Shown here in pieces: positions 22,265-33,900 of a DNA stretch of 64,000 bases. This DNA is from Phaseolus vulgaris (taxonomy: Eukaryota; Streptophyta; Magnoliopsida; Fabales; Fabaceae): assembly GCF_000499845.2 (NCBI RefSeq), contig NC_023757.2, positions 1 to 64,000 of the forward strand, in the 5' to 3' direction. Every line of letters starts with the position of its first letter. Within the stretch, counting starts at the first letter, position 1. A model generated the notes under the pieces. It did no database searches. It was not told where the DNA came from and was given only the letters and a program-made list of their open reading frames with translations. Made by a program: the position numbers and the translations under genes.

Positions 22265-23863
22265 TTACAACTCCAAAGAAGCCATTTCCTCGCGAAGGTA
22301 AAGAGCCCTCGCAGTATTCCCCTTTTTGATGTAGCCATCAATCAACTCCTCATACACACTCACATCCACAGCCACCAACCGTTCTCTCATCACCCTCAAA
22401 TACCTCTCTGCATCTTCAACCTTTCCACAGTGACACAAACACCGAACAACCGTCACGAAAACTGACAACCCAGGACTCATACGTTTGTACTCCATTTCAT
22501 AATACAACTTCAAAACCTCCTGAACCTCCTCCTTTCCTGCATAACCCTGCATCAAAAGAGAATAAGTAACATCATCCGGCAAAAACCCTTTATCCATCAA
22601 CACACTCAACATTCCATTCGCTTTCTGCACTTCACCCTTTTCACACAGCCTCTCCACCACCTTATTAAACACCACACAACTAGGCACAAACCCAACCCTC
22701 ACCATCTCATCAAAAACCCGCACACTCTCTTCCGAATCCGCCGCAACAACAACGTGCTCAAACGTCTCACCGTACGGCCTCAGCCCCTTCCCCTCCATTT
22801 CACGCACCAAACCAATAGCCTCCTCGACTCTCCCATCTCTGCAAAACGCTCCAACAAACGACGTGTAAACAAACGCGTTCGACTCAAACCCTCTCCCCAC
22901 CATCTCCCTATACACCCCCCACGCGGAATCCAAATCCCCCAACACGACCTTCGTATGCAACACAAGAGACCACACAACGGTCTCGTGAAGCAAACTCTTC
23001 TGCAACAGCCTCTTCAACAAAACCACGACATCACACTCCGATTCCGCCACGCGTCCCCTCTCCAAAATCCTCATCATCAAACTACAATTCACGATCATAG
23101 AAGGAGAACGGAAAGTACTCTTCCGCATAATTCGATCCAGCGTATCGACAATCTCCTGCAACTCACCTTCCTTGCACAACGCATCAACCATAATCCGCAA
23201 ACTCGTCGAATTAGGGTAAATCCTTCTCCGGATCATGAACTCGTAAACCTCCCAAACGAGAAAACATTTCTCAGACCTCTGAGCCGCGTGAAGCAGGGCG
23301 TTGAAACTGACGACGGTGGCGGAGACTCCGCGCTCCTCCGCGTAACGGCAAACGTGAAACGCGATGTCCGTTAGCCTGGCTTTGGCGTAGGCTTGGATGA
23401 GAAGGTTGACGGCGAGGGCGCTAGAGGGTGAAACGACGACGTCGAGAAGAGAATCGACGAGTGCGGGAACTGCATGTGAGTGAGTGTTGGTTTTGGTGAG
23501 AGAGCGAAGAAGAGCGCGCGCGTGGGTGAGTAAGTTGGCTCTTAATAAGAGGTTGATGGTGATTGTGTAGGAGCGAGTGGTGGGCTGGAAGGTGGAGTTG
23601 GGCCGAGACGCGGCCCAATGGAAGAAGCCCAATGCTGGTTTTGCGTCGGAGGGGGAATTGAATTGCAGAAGAAGGTGTTGAACCGACGCGTCGTTTAAGT
23701 GGAGGGAACGGAACTGGCGAGTTATGGAGTCCCAGTGGCGTCGCTCTCTGAAGGAATTACACAGTGCCGCAACGACGTCGTCGTCGAGCTTCGGCTTTGA
23801 AAACGACGCCGTCTGCGTGTGTATACGACGGAATCTGGAGAGGAAGAAGAGGTTGAAAGCCAT
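22265..23863 (-). CDS. Pentatricopeptide repeat (PPR) protein, probably mitochondrial
   Basis: An intronless frame of 532 residues. The start is taken as the ATG at 23863 (MAFNLFFLSRFRRIHTQTAS), whose Arg- and Ser-rich, acid-free N-terminus fits an organelle targeting peptide; the open frame extends 16 codons further upstream but begins there without ATG. From about residue 80 onward, P-class 35-residue helical hairpins follow one another (VVSFNALLHAAQRSEKCFLV, NAFVYTSFVGAFCRDGRVEE, DVTYSLLMQGYAGKEEVQEV, VSVYEELIDGYIKKGNTARA). No E/DYW domain is present. Such proteins bind specific organellar transcripts and affect processing, stability or translation. I recall Arabidopsis At1g66345 as a possible relative but could not check. 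It is notably GC-richer than its surroundings, as expected for an intronless coding block. Confidence 0.9.
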   Translation of the reverse strand: MAFNLFFLSRFRRIHTQTASFSKPKLDDDVVAALCNSFRERRHWDSITRQFRSLHLNDASVQHLLLQFNSPSDAKPALGFFHWAASRPNSTFQPTTRSYTITINLLLRANLLTHARALLRSLTKTNTHSHAVPALVDSLLDVVVSPSSALAVNLLIQAYAKARLTDIAFHVCRYAEERGVSATVVSFNALLHAAQRSEKCFLVWEVYEFMIRRRIYPNSTSLRIMVDALCKEGELQEIVDTLDRIMRKSTFRSPSMIVNCSLMMRILERGRVAESECDVVVLLKRLLQKSLLHETVVWSLVLHTKVVLGDLDSAWGVYREMVGRGFESNAFVYTSFVGAFCRDGRVEEAIGLVREMEGKGLRPYGETFEHVVVAADSEESVRVFDEMVRVGFVPSCVVFNKVVERLCEKGEVQKANGMLSVLMDKGFLPDDVTYSLLMQGYAGKEEVQEVLKLYYEMEYKRMSPGLSVFVTVVRCLCHCGKVEDAERYLRVMRERLVAVDVSVYEELIDGYIKKGNTARALYLREEMASLEL

Positions 23864-23937
23864 GTGGATGTTTTGCTTGCAGTGGTGGTGAATAATGCAA
23901 AGAGTGGTCACGTGTGGTGCACGTGCAGGTCATTTCA

Positions 23938-23990
23938 CTGCTAACCAAGAAATATGAGGTAAAATTAAAGTATTAATTACCAAAGGTCAA
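23938..23990 (-). other. Short copy of the O-methyltransferase exon 1/intron 1 junction
   Basis: CTAACCAAGAAATATGAGGTAAAATTAAAGTATTAATTACCAAAGGTCA (in pieces: ACCAAGAAATATGAGGTAAA, then TTAATTACCAAAGGTCA) matches 19258-19306 of gene 2 and 14925-14962 of gene 1. The stretch covers the last bases of exon 1, the donor and the first ~40 bp of intron 1. It lies just upstream of the PPR start. Confidence 0.8.
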
Positions 23991-24959
23991 ATTAGGATCC
24001 AGAGGAGGAGGAGACAGAGAGAGACGACGGCGTGCGACGGTGCGTGGGGCTTTGACTGTGCGCGTGTGCTAGACGCGAGAGAAGCTCTGGAAGAAAACTT
24101 TGGAGATGGCGGAGAAGTGTGAGTAATCGCTGAGGTGATTGTTGAGTTGGGGGAAGAAGAGTGTGAAGGAGTGAGTTAGTGGACAGTGGTGCTTCTCTGT
24201 GCCTTCTTCCTTTTTAATTTTTTGTTTCTGTTACATCTTTTTGTTGCTTTCTTCAAATAAGAAATTTACATTATTATTATTATTCATTATTATATATTTT
24301 ATTAACTTTTATTATATATTATTGTTATTATTAAAGTTATTAAAGTCAATATTAATATTTTGCAATAGAAAAGATTTGAACGATCATCAATAGATGAGAG
24401 AATATGCAACCTCAATTTAGTTAGTGATTATACCATGATGATTCTTATTATTTTATTATTATTATTAATGTTATTATTATTATTGAATATTATTCTTACT
24501 AAAAAAATTATTACTATTATTATTCTTATTATTATTAGTAAAATTATTAATATTATTGTTATGAGTGGGAGAAACCCTAAAACCAGATTCCCCTGTAAGT
24601 ATTTTATTACATTTCACGTAAAAATTTCTAAAAATTTTCGGGAAGTTTTAGAATTTTAAAAGGTCATTTTTTGTTTTATTTTACTGTGAGGAAGAAATTA
24701 TGAAGATGCGTGGGTAAAAAGCCTTAATACTTTTTCACCAATCATTTGAGGGATTTAGTGGTAAAAAAAATGTGAAAATATTGAAAGGTACAGTGACAAA
24801 ACCATTTTTCATTGCGGCCAATATATACATGAAAAAATCAACAATACCCAATTTTAGGGCTCAATCAGAAAAGATGATATTCACGTCAGTGTCCAATGCA
24901 ACCGATTTATCTTTGCAAACACTAATAATTGGCGAATGGAACTCTGAGCATTGGAGAAA
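23991..24959. other. Spacer between PPR gene and sacsin-like gene
   Basis: The first 200 bp are GC- and GA-rich and could hold the PPR 5' UTR or a lost exon. One short frame, ATGGCGGAGAAGTGTGAGT at 24105, ends after six codons but would have a good splice donor (GTGAGT); no continuation was recognised. 24260-24560 is dominated by imperfect ATT repeats. The rest is AT-rich and should contain the 3' UTR of the sacsin-like gene. The short open frames here look random. Confidence 0.5.
24265..24560. repeat. Imperfect (ATT)n-rich tract
   Basis: Three main runs of ATT/TTA triplets at about 24270-24330, 24445-24500 and 24510-24560, interrupted by unrelated sequence (24340-24440). It causes spurious Leu/Ile-rich open frames. 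Confidence 0.85.
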
Positions 24960-27900
24960 TTATGGACGAAAAATTCTGATAGCTTTTGTAACCTGAAGCC
25001 GGCAAAAAGGACACCTGGACACTGCAGAAGAGCATCTACGACACAATACATGACCACAAGGAACTATTGTTATATCAACCTCAGAACTCAGACAAACCCT
25101 GCATATCCATGCTGCTTTTGCTGTATCAGCTTCTTTTGTTGCCTTTTCAACCTTTTCCTGTACAAAGTATAATGATGTAGCATGTTATTTCAAACTTATA
25201 AGACAGATGAACTTATGCATTATAAAGCATTAAGGTACTTGCTTTAATTCAATCTTTACTGTGTCCTACGGTACAAAAATAAAACTATTGCCCAAAGCTT
25301 ATACAACTGTAATGTAGTACAGATACAATTTTCATTACAAATCGATACGCTTTCTCCCTTGTAATATCTGACTGAGTCAATATATATGTAGTAAAATCGT
25401 TGGTAGATTAGTTTAAGGAGGCATATTTCGTAAATGGATATCCAACTTTCCAACAAGAAACCTATGTTTAAGATGTCAAAATTTTCAAGTTTGATGCGTC
25501 AAAACTAACAACGGGTTTGTATATGACACACTCAAACAAACCATAAACAGGTTTTCAAATGATTGTGAAATTAGAATGCCCACATGGCAAACTACCATTC
25601 AGAAAGAAAAATATTAATAATGGTATGACACGACGCTATGAAATCATAGTACTAAAAGTTAAAATCACCAACCTGCTCTAACACAAGAGCTGCCTGAGAC
25701 TCTCTTAGATTTTCTTGCAAATTTATTGTTCTTTGAAGTAGAGATTGCTTCTCCACCTCCATTTTGATCCCAGCAGCAGAGAGTATTTCATTGACTGCCT
25801 GCACCAATTCTGCAGCTGAAACCTTGCCAGACTGCTCTCTTACAGGCTGCACCTATTCACACGAAGAGACTTCTCATTCATTTAAGAAAATTGACATGCA
25901 AGCAATACAAAATGAACCGACAGAATGCTTTTTTTTAAATGTAACAAGATATGTAACGGTTAAGAAATTTGCATTGAGCATAATATCTAGTAATTGAAAA
26001 GGATTAGATGCTTCTTTATTCGGTGGCCTTAGCCACAAACTAAACAAGAAAAATTTTCTTAATTACAAGCTTTTGGTTTCATCCCAACCTTAACAGGTCC
26101 AAAAATATCTTGCAGACACATATTATTCATGTGTCAATGGAAAGCACAGGATGATGGGTCACGAATTGCAATGCATGTAATAAATGCAAATTTATGGTAC
26201 ATGGTACTAATAATTAGGGACAAGTTCCAAGGGATAAACCTGAGAGTAGTTTTCTCCCCTTTCTGAGCTCTCTGGGAAATCAACATTGGGCATGTTACTA
26301 CTTAATAAAGGGCTATCATGCACAATTGTTTCCTTTAGAGGACTGCTAGCTGAGACACTTTTAAATGAAAATACTTGTGATGAAAGGAAAAATTGTGTAT
26401 CCCCCTGCGCAACTTCAATTTTAATTCTGTAGAGAGCTTGACCTGCAGATGGTCTTACATCTTCCCAAACCCTACCATATTTCAGCTTTTCACCTTGTTG
26501 AGACCGCCAAGCTACTATTTCACCAGAATAAAAGGGTCTCAATGGATGGAACTGCACAAGACGTGCATCCTGTGGCAATATTTCCTTGCCAACCATATTG
26601 CTGCTCCCATTTATGGGTTCAACTTCTTTCTTATCAGGGCAGAGTTTTAAAACATTAACAACTGCAATCTCAGATCCTTCAGGACAACCAAATAAGGGCC
26701 CAACAGGCAATATGATTGGAGAGCCTAATACCTGACTGACTATAATAGCAATGAGATCAAAAAGGGAAATATAAGTGGGTGGTTCAGCAACTAGAATACA
26801 GGATCTTGATTGGTTCAAAAAATAAAGAGTTTGACGAGCAGAATCATTCTTCCACTCAGGGATGGTGAAATCTTTGCCTGCACGTGTAACATCTACTAAA
26901 TTGGGCAATAGCAGAAATTTTGTCTTAAGACACTTAACAAATTGCATCTTTTGTGCAGTAGAGTTCAATAAGCCTTCTATTGTATCCAATGAAAAGCTAT
27001 TGAATGCAGGAATGTAGCTGCCCATGCTTTTAATAATGGTCCAGACAGCAGTTTGAAGAGACTTGCTTGATAACTTCTGTTTGAGGGTCACCAATAAAAC
27101 AGACCCCAGAGAACCCAAAGTCTGTAGTGCGTGACTCTCATCTAGTTCCTGTAAACCAAACAGAAAAATTCCAGTAAGTAAAAGCCTAATGCAGACAAAA
27201 GTTAGATAACAATAAATAGGAAAATGCTCCTGAAATCTTGCTACCTCTATGACAATGTCAGACAATTTTTTGATGCCGAGCATGATACATACTCTCTCAG
27301 GAAGATCTGCATGGACAAATCTAATTCTGGAAGTATCAATACATTTGACATATCGAGAACCATAAGAATCAACATAGACACAGGATCCTGAATGAACAAG
27401 TCTGCAGCCATCATCCGGAACTATGGCTTCTGATTTCCAGTTTGACCCATCTAATGTGTTCCCCTCGACAATTTGATCGCAAATGAAATTCAAAACTTCC
27501 ATCACTGCACGGAGCTCATTGGGATTTAGTCGCTGATATCCACAAGCTTTCTGAAGATGTAATAGAAGACCCTTTGCAGCAGAAAGTGTTAACATGTCCT
27601 GGAGTCCCAAATCTTTAAGAGTCTTTACAAATGGGAGATATACAGTAGGAAGCTCAAAAGCAAATGGAGACAAATTAATCATCAAACGAGCAAAAAGAGC
27701 ATCGGCCGTCACAAGGCGTGTTCCATTTGCAACGGGCAGAAATGCCACTTTACGTAGCTCTGCCACATCTGAAATAGCATAAGTAATTAGAAATTCAATG
27801 TAACAACAACCTAAGCAAACCTGCTTAATCAACATAACAGAGAAGAATTAGAGGTTCACAGAAATGTGATTAGCCAGTTGGTCATGTCTAGTAATTGTGT

Positions 27901-30900
27901 TAATATCTTAGGTGCATTGACAGACCTATCGTTTCAGGAGAATCAGAGACAAATACCAAAAATATATAAGCCACACCCTTTCTACTCAACCCTTAGCCCA
28001 AATGGAATAACATGAGAATAGTGAAGCACCTGAGGAAGAAAGTGAACCCCAAATTTTGTCTAAATATTTCAAAATCTCGCAGGTACATTCCTCAATGTTC
28101 ATTATTCCTGAAGCAATGGGCCAATGAGCAAGAGTATCTTCCCCTCCATTTCTCCCAATTACCTAGGGAAAAAGAGAGCTAGCATAAAATACATGGATGT
28201 AAGTAATGTAAATATAAAATGTAAACCAAAAGTATTGTTTTTACTTGCAAGTGCTTCAAAACTGTACAAAAAGCAGGAGGACTCCGTAGATGCAGAGGTC
28301 CCCATGAGTACTCTGGAGGAACAGTGTGTTGTTTGGATAGAATGGGAGCACAACTCCAAGCCAGAGGCCAATCTTTAGACAAAATAGCTTCATTATATGA
28401 AGCAAGCACCCTCTTGCAACCAGCACCCGGAAACCCCAGTTCAGCAGGAACACAGGCAATCTTGCCAAGAAGATCACAGAAGTTGTTGCTAAAGAAAAGA
28501 GCAAAGTTGGAAAAAACAAACTCAACTACAGATCCTCCTAATGCCCACACTTCTGGCGAAACTTCAGAATGACTGTTGATTATGTCTGTCTCAAAATCAT
28601 CCAAAACACCTGATTTCATGCACTCAATTCCAAGAAACTCAACTCTTTTGGCACATTCAATTATTACTTCTACCTCTGTAGCAGTCCGAAGCCCAAGTTT
28701 CCTTAGTATTCGAAGCCACCCATCTGTACTGAACCTTTCTCCAGGAAATTTTCTTCTCTCACCAAAGAATATAGATATTAAGATAGCATCACCAGGATCA
28801 AATAAATCCATGGGCTTCAACAGGTCTGTTGAAAACTCATCCGAATTTCTAACAAATTTAGTTTCTTTCAAAGCTTCAACCACTAATTGATCTGATTGAA
28901 GATCATGCCAATTTTTAAAAACATGTATTAATATTTCCTCCTGCTCATTCTGAGATTTTCTCTCAAAGCCAGGCAAGCCAAAGCGTAATAAGATCTGTTG
29001 ATCATGCAACTCCAGCACTCCGAGGGCTAGAAGAAATGAACTTTCATTTGAATCAGTGGCACAAGAAAGACAATGCTCATCATATGGTTTTAAAAATGAA
29101 TTTGAAGGGATAATACACTGATCTTGACCTTGCAACTTAGTATAAGAACCAACAACTGTTTTATATATTGGGAGAGAACGCAAAGCTTCAATTTCTTCGG
29201 GGTTATAGTGAAAGTCATTGGAGAAGAATTCATCAGAAAAAAGTGAAAAAAGTGCATCGCAATTTGAAGGTGAGAGATTAGTTGGTTCGGTGAAATACCC
29301 AGCTAGCTTAGCTTCCACAAGTTTGGATGCAATGACATGGCCAAGTGATTGACCAGAGATAGAAAAACAATTGCTTGAAGCAGAACAATCAATAAATGCC
29401 TCATCAAATATGGGTATGTTACACTGGTTTAACATTGGCAACAACCAGGGATAACTGGTTTTGAATCTTTCAAAAGCTGAAATGTAGGACTTAACTAAGT
29501 CAGTTTCAGAAGTATTATCCCTTGTCACCCTAACCCCACTCACATAACTTTCAGCAGATTCTCTTTCCGAAATACCACTTGTTGAATTTGAGTGCTCCAA
29601 AAGAGGAGGAACGAATATCATATGCCGCTCTCTTACACGGCACAAGACTGGCCTACCAAGAAATGCAGGAATTAGGGGCCAATCAGAGAAAAGGTTTAAT
29701 TCTTGTTGTGAGCCCTTAAAACATTTCCAAAATATTCTTAGCCATTCAGGAGAAGGACCCCCTTGACTTCCAGAACTAGGTATTTTCTCCCAAGAAAGCC
29801 ATGGAGCCATATTTGATCCCATTACATGGTTCACCCAATCTTCATGGAAAATTAGTTTCATATGATTGGCCAGTAGATTAAGGGAGAAGCCCCGCATTTT
29901 CAGTAGTGACTGAAGTGAAAAATTAGAAAAAATACCACCTAAGAGAGGCCTGTCTATTACTTTAGGATGAATAAATTTTTCTCCCAAGGGAAGCATTAAC
30001 GACTGTTGCTCTTTATTCCCAATCCAAAGTTCAGTAAAGCCCAATTTTTTTAAATGGCCAGTTCCAGTCGGAAATGGTAAGCCTTTGAGTTCTGAAGCAA
30101 TCAATATGAACTTCGGGTCCCTATTTTGATGAATGGAAGTCATAGCATTACTGTAAGCCCCAGGTGCTCCTGATCTACCAATATCTTCAACAACACCCCG
30201 ACCAAAATCAAATAAAGCCTTCCCTAAACTTGTCACCATTTCCAATGCATCTCCAGAACTGGCTTCTCCCCGAGTAGTGGATCCTTGAATATTATACCCA
30301 TGCTGAGAAGAAGTGATTCTGTGGATATCAGTTTCTCGAGAAAAAGCACAGGCAGTAGCGGAATCATTATCTCTGGCTGAGCTGGATGACTCTGTTTGCT
30401 GAAAATCAGACAAGCAATATTCGAGAACATCTATATACATGTCAACTGATCGCAGAGCAAATGGTTTTGAAGAAACTTTTAGGAGATCCCTAACCATTTT
30501 AGGTCTAATTTCTCGCACTGAAAAACCCACAGCTTGGATTTCAGTCACCAATTCCCATGGTACTGAAAATACAGGATAATGCTCTTTTACAAAGCTGCAA
30601 ACTGTAGCTGGAAGCAAATTACCAACCAACCCATTCCCTGGCTGTGAAAGAAACATGCCTTCTTCAGCCTTGACCAAATTTCCTGAGTACAGCTGCCATA
30701 CTGGAAGGTCAATAATACGAGAATAAAATGGACGTATTACCTGATCTTTAAGGCATTCCCAGTCAGCCTTAAGAACAACTGTTGTTGGACTTGGAGGGTT
30801 GTTATCGAGATTAGCATGCTGATCAATCAGAACTTGACTCTCACAAGATCGTGGCCAGAAGTAGTAGATTTGATCTCTATAAGCCTTCAAAGAGAGACTT

Positions 30901-33900
30901 ATTGCAGAATAGGCACTAGAATCAAATAATGAACTTGGAATATCTCGTCTTAGCTTCTGAATCTCCAAAACCATTTCAACGTAGGAATCACATACACAGG
31001 ACATCACCTCTCTGTTCCAAGATTCAATTAATTGATTTCCAGCATCAAAGTGTCCCTCAGTGGAAGCCCCTCTGTCTTGGTATTTAAAGAGAAAACGACC
31101 CCTATTGTGACAAACAAGGAAACAACCTATGACAGTGACAGGCATGTTTATACAACCAGACAAAGGAAGAGGGGCCATAATTGAGCTCCTTGAGTAAACA
31201 TTGGCATGATGACCATTGCTGGATACAAGTGCTGCTATTCCAGCAACAGGAGTCAAGTTGTATGCAAGATACCGCCTGAGCAGAAAAAAATGGAATTTTG
31301 ATAGATATTACCAAACAAAACAGAACTTTCATGAGATAAACATAATATATGGAACATAAAACTTCAATTATCATTACTCTTGATTCAGTTTCAAGATAAA
31401 TTAAGACTTGTTTACTGTCCTACCCAACTCTAATTGAAAAAGAGGAATAAAGAATGAAAAGGCTGCAGTATGAATGCACCCTTGCTTATGATCAAGACAA
31501 AGAAGCAATGTGCAAAGCCAAGGAATTTTTTTCCAAGAAATAAACAAACCATGGAAAATAACTTCCACATTCATAAACTTCTCTTTGTTTTCTTATTAAT
31601 GGCTATTTTATATTTTAGAGAAAGAGCTAGATGCATCCTCAATCTGAGCCATCGATATGTAAAAGGTTTTCAAGTTAATAAAAGGAAAATGACAACCCAG
31701 TTCTTGCAAAGCATTGACACAGATTAAACAATGACATTGTGTGTTGTTGAAAACCAAGTTTCAACATTAGTTTTTGACATCCTTGCAATTTGAGCATAAA
31801 CACCACATGATATCCATTATAATATTCAAATAAAATCATACCGATCAAGAGCCATATTTCTGGTTTGTCCAGAACCCAGGCTGAGTGCAACAAGCCATCT
31901 ATCAATGACTGTAGTTCCTTCTGAATATAAATCCACATCAATTACATGCATCTTTATCATCGCATTGGAGCTGCTAAATATTCTGGATAATTGAAACTTT
32001 CTCCATTTCTTTTCAGAAAATGGATTCCTCAAAATAGAAGATGATGGGTCAATGCTTATTGAAAAATTCTGGCTTGGATTGGGATTTCCTTCTTCCCATG
32101 TTGATATGGATACCTATAAGGAATGCAATTTCACTCTGGATCAATAGAATTATTAAAATGTTCCAAACAAGAGTCCTCTCATGTGGTATCAATTACAAAC
32201 AAGACATATTAAGTATACAGGTGTTTTCTATGCACAATTTTCTATTAATAGTAGATGATATAAGCTATCCTCGTATATAAATAGACACATGCACGCACCA
32301 AGAATCATAATTACTCCTTGACTATTTCTGCCCTAAAAAAGTAGTCAGATCTGCAGTTAAACAGTTAATTAGCCATGTAATTACTATTTGGTTAGCTCTG
32401 TACTTAATGCACTTACAGTAATAGAATTCAGAGAATTAGAGAGAAAACTGAACAATGATAAATTGAACTGTAAATGTTTCAGTAGAAGAATGTACAGGTA
32501 GGGCAACCTTATATATCTGAACTGTACGACTCATTGCTGAATAAGAAGCTAACAAACTAACTGATAGCTAACTAACTCTGTAACAGAAAATCTAAAGGAA
32601 TTAACAGTGAGATGCAAAAAATAATGTAAAAACACTAATACATAAAGTACCTATCTCTAATATATGGTATGAATAAGATAGACTATTGAGCACAATAAAC
32701 ATAAGTGTCAGACTTCCAACTCACTTAAGACATCAACAATTTTCCCCTTCAACTGTGAATCCCTTTCAGACATTGTAACCTCCCCCCCAGTAAAAGTCTT
32801 TTCTTTCTCCTTCTACATTTTGCCCACAGACAGCCAATTGTTTGGGTTCTTTGAGGGGAAATGTCGTGAGATCTTTACCAAAGAGCCATGATGAGACAAC
32901 CTCATATGGCACCAAGACACAACTCTACACCCAAAATCTTAAGACACGGGTCTGAGGGACTTTCACCCTGTATATTTGTTCATCTTCCTCATTTTCACCC
33001 AATGTGAGACTCCCAAATCACACTTGAACATCAACAATCTTCCCCTCAAGTGTTAGTCCCTTTCACACATTTTAAGTTTCACAAAAAACCAAACCCATTT
33101 CCTCTCAAAAATCATTAGATTTTCACCACACCAAATCCCCAGAATTTCTTGTTTGAATTTGTCACAAACCTAATCTAGCATGCGTGGCTCACATCCCATA
33201 AACCTCCACTCAACCAAATGCCTTCAAACCAACATTTCCCCACATTCCATGCGAACATTCAATTCCCCAAGTTCTATTCCAAATCCCAAATAAAACCTAA
33301 TTTCAACCTCTTAAATCCTATTTGTTCTGCCATGCTGCATGAATATACAACTGAACAGTAGTAAATTTACCTGTAAAACGGACTTCAAAAACAGGAGTGT
33401 TCTAGATCCATGCTTCATAAATATGTCAGTAATAAGCCTTATTCTGTTTGATCCAAGGTCGGGTCCATCCTTCAAGCAGTCAGATGATAAAGGCATCCGA
33501 ATAATGGTAGAATCGGCTAATGACCACAAGTCATTCCGGTCGACCAGCATTGGACTAAATTGATCACAAAATCGTTGAGTCAGATCATTACCTGAAACCT
33601 CAAGAGTAAACAACGTTATGTTCTAATATTGTATAGGAATTTCGCTATTAGATTACAAAATTAAAAAATTAAATAAAAGAATAGTTAGGCTCTTTTATTT
33701 TATAAAAAAAAAATACTCCACAGAAGGAAAAAGTACAAAAGTAACACTATGAAAATACATATTAAAATGAGCTTAAATATTGGATATCGAAACCAGAAGA
33801 CTTTCCAATCTTGAAGCATAGACAATAAGGGTACCTCTCATAAGTAACCATTAACTAACTACCATAAAAAGGATCAAACAATAATACTTAAAAAAGAAAT

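Noticed and set aside
21917..22301. Small plus-strand open frames before the PPR gene as a new gene
   Set aside because: They lie in sequence copied from exons 3 and 11 of the sacsin-like gene, on the antisense strand.
22754..23374. 206-codon open frame on the plus strand
   Set aside because: It is the antisense shadow of the PPR coding frame, rich in His/Pro/Arg as expected for the complement of a GC-rich gene.
24435..24659. 74-codon Leu/Ile-rich frame resembling a membrane peptide
   Set aside because: The sequence is an ATT/TTA microsatellite; the hydrophobic residues are a by-product.
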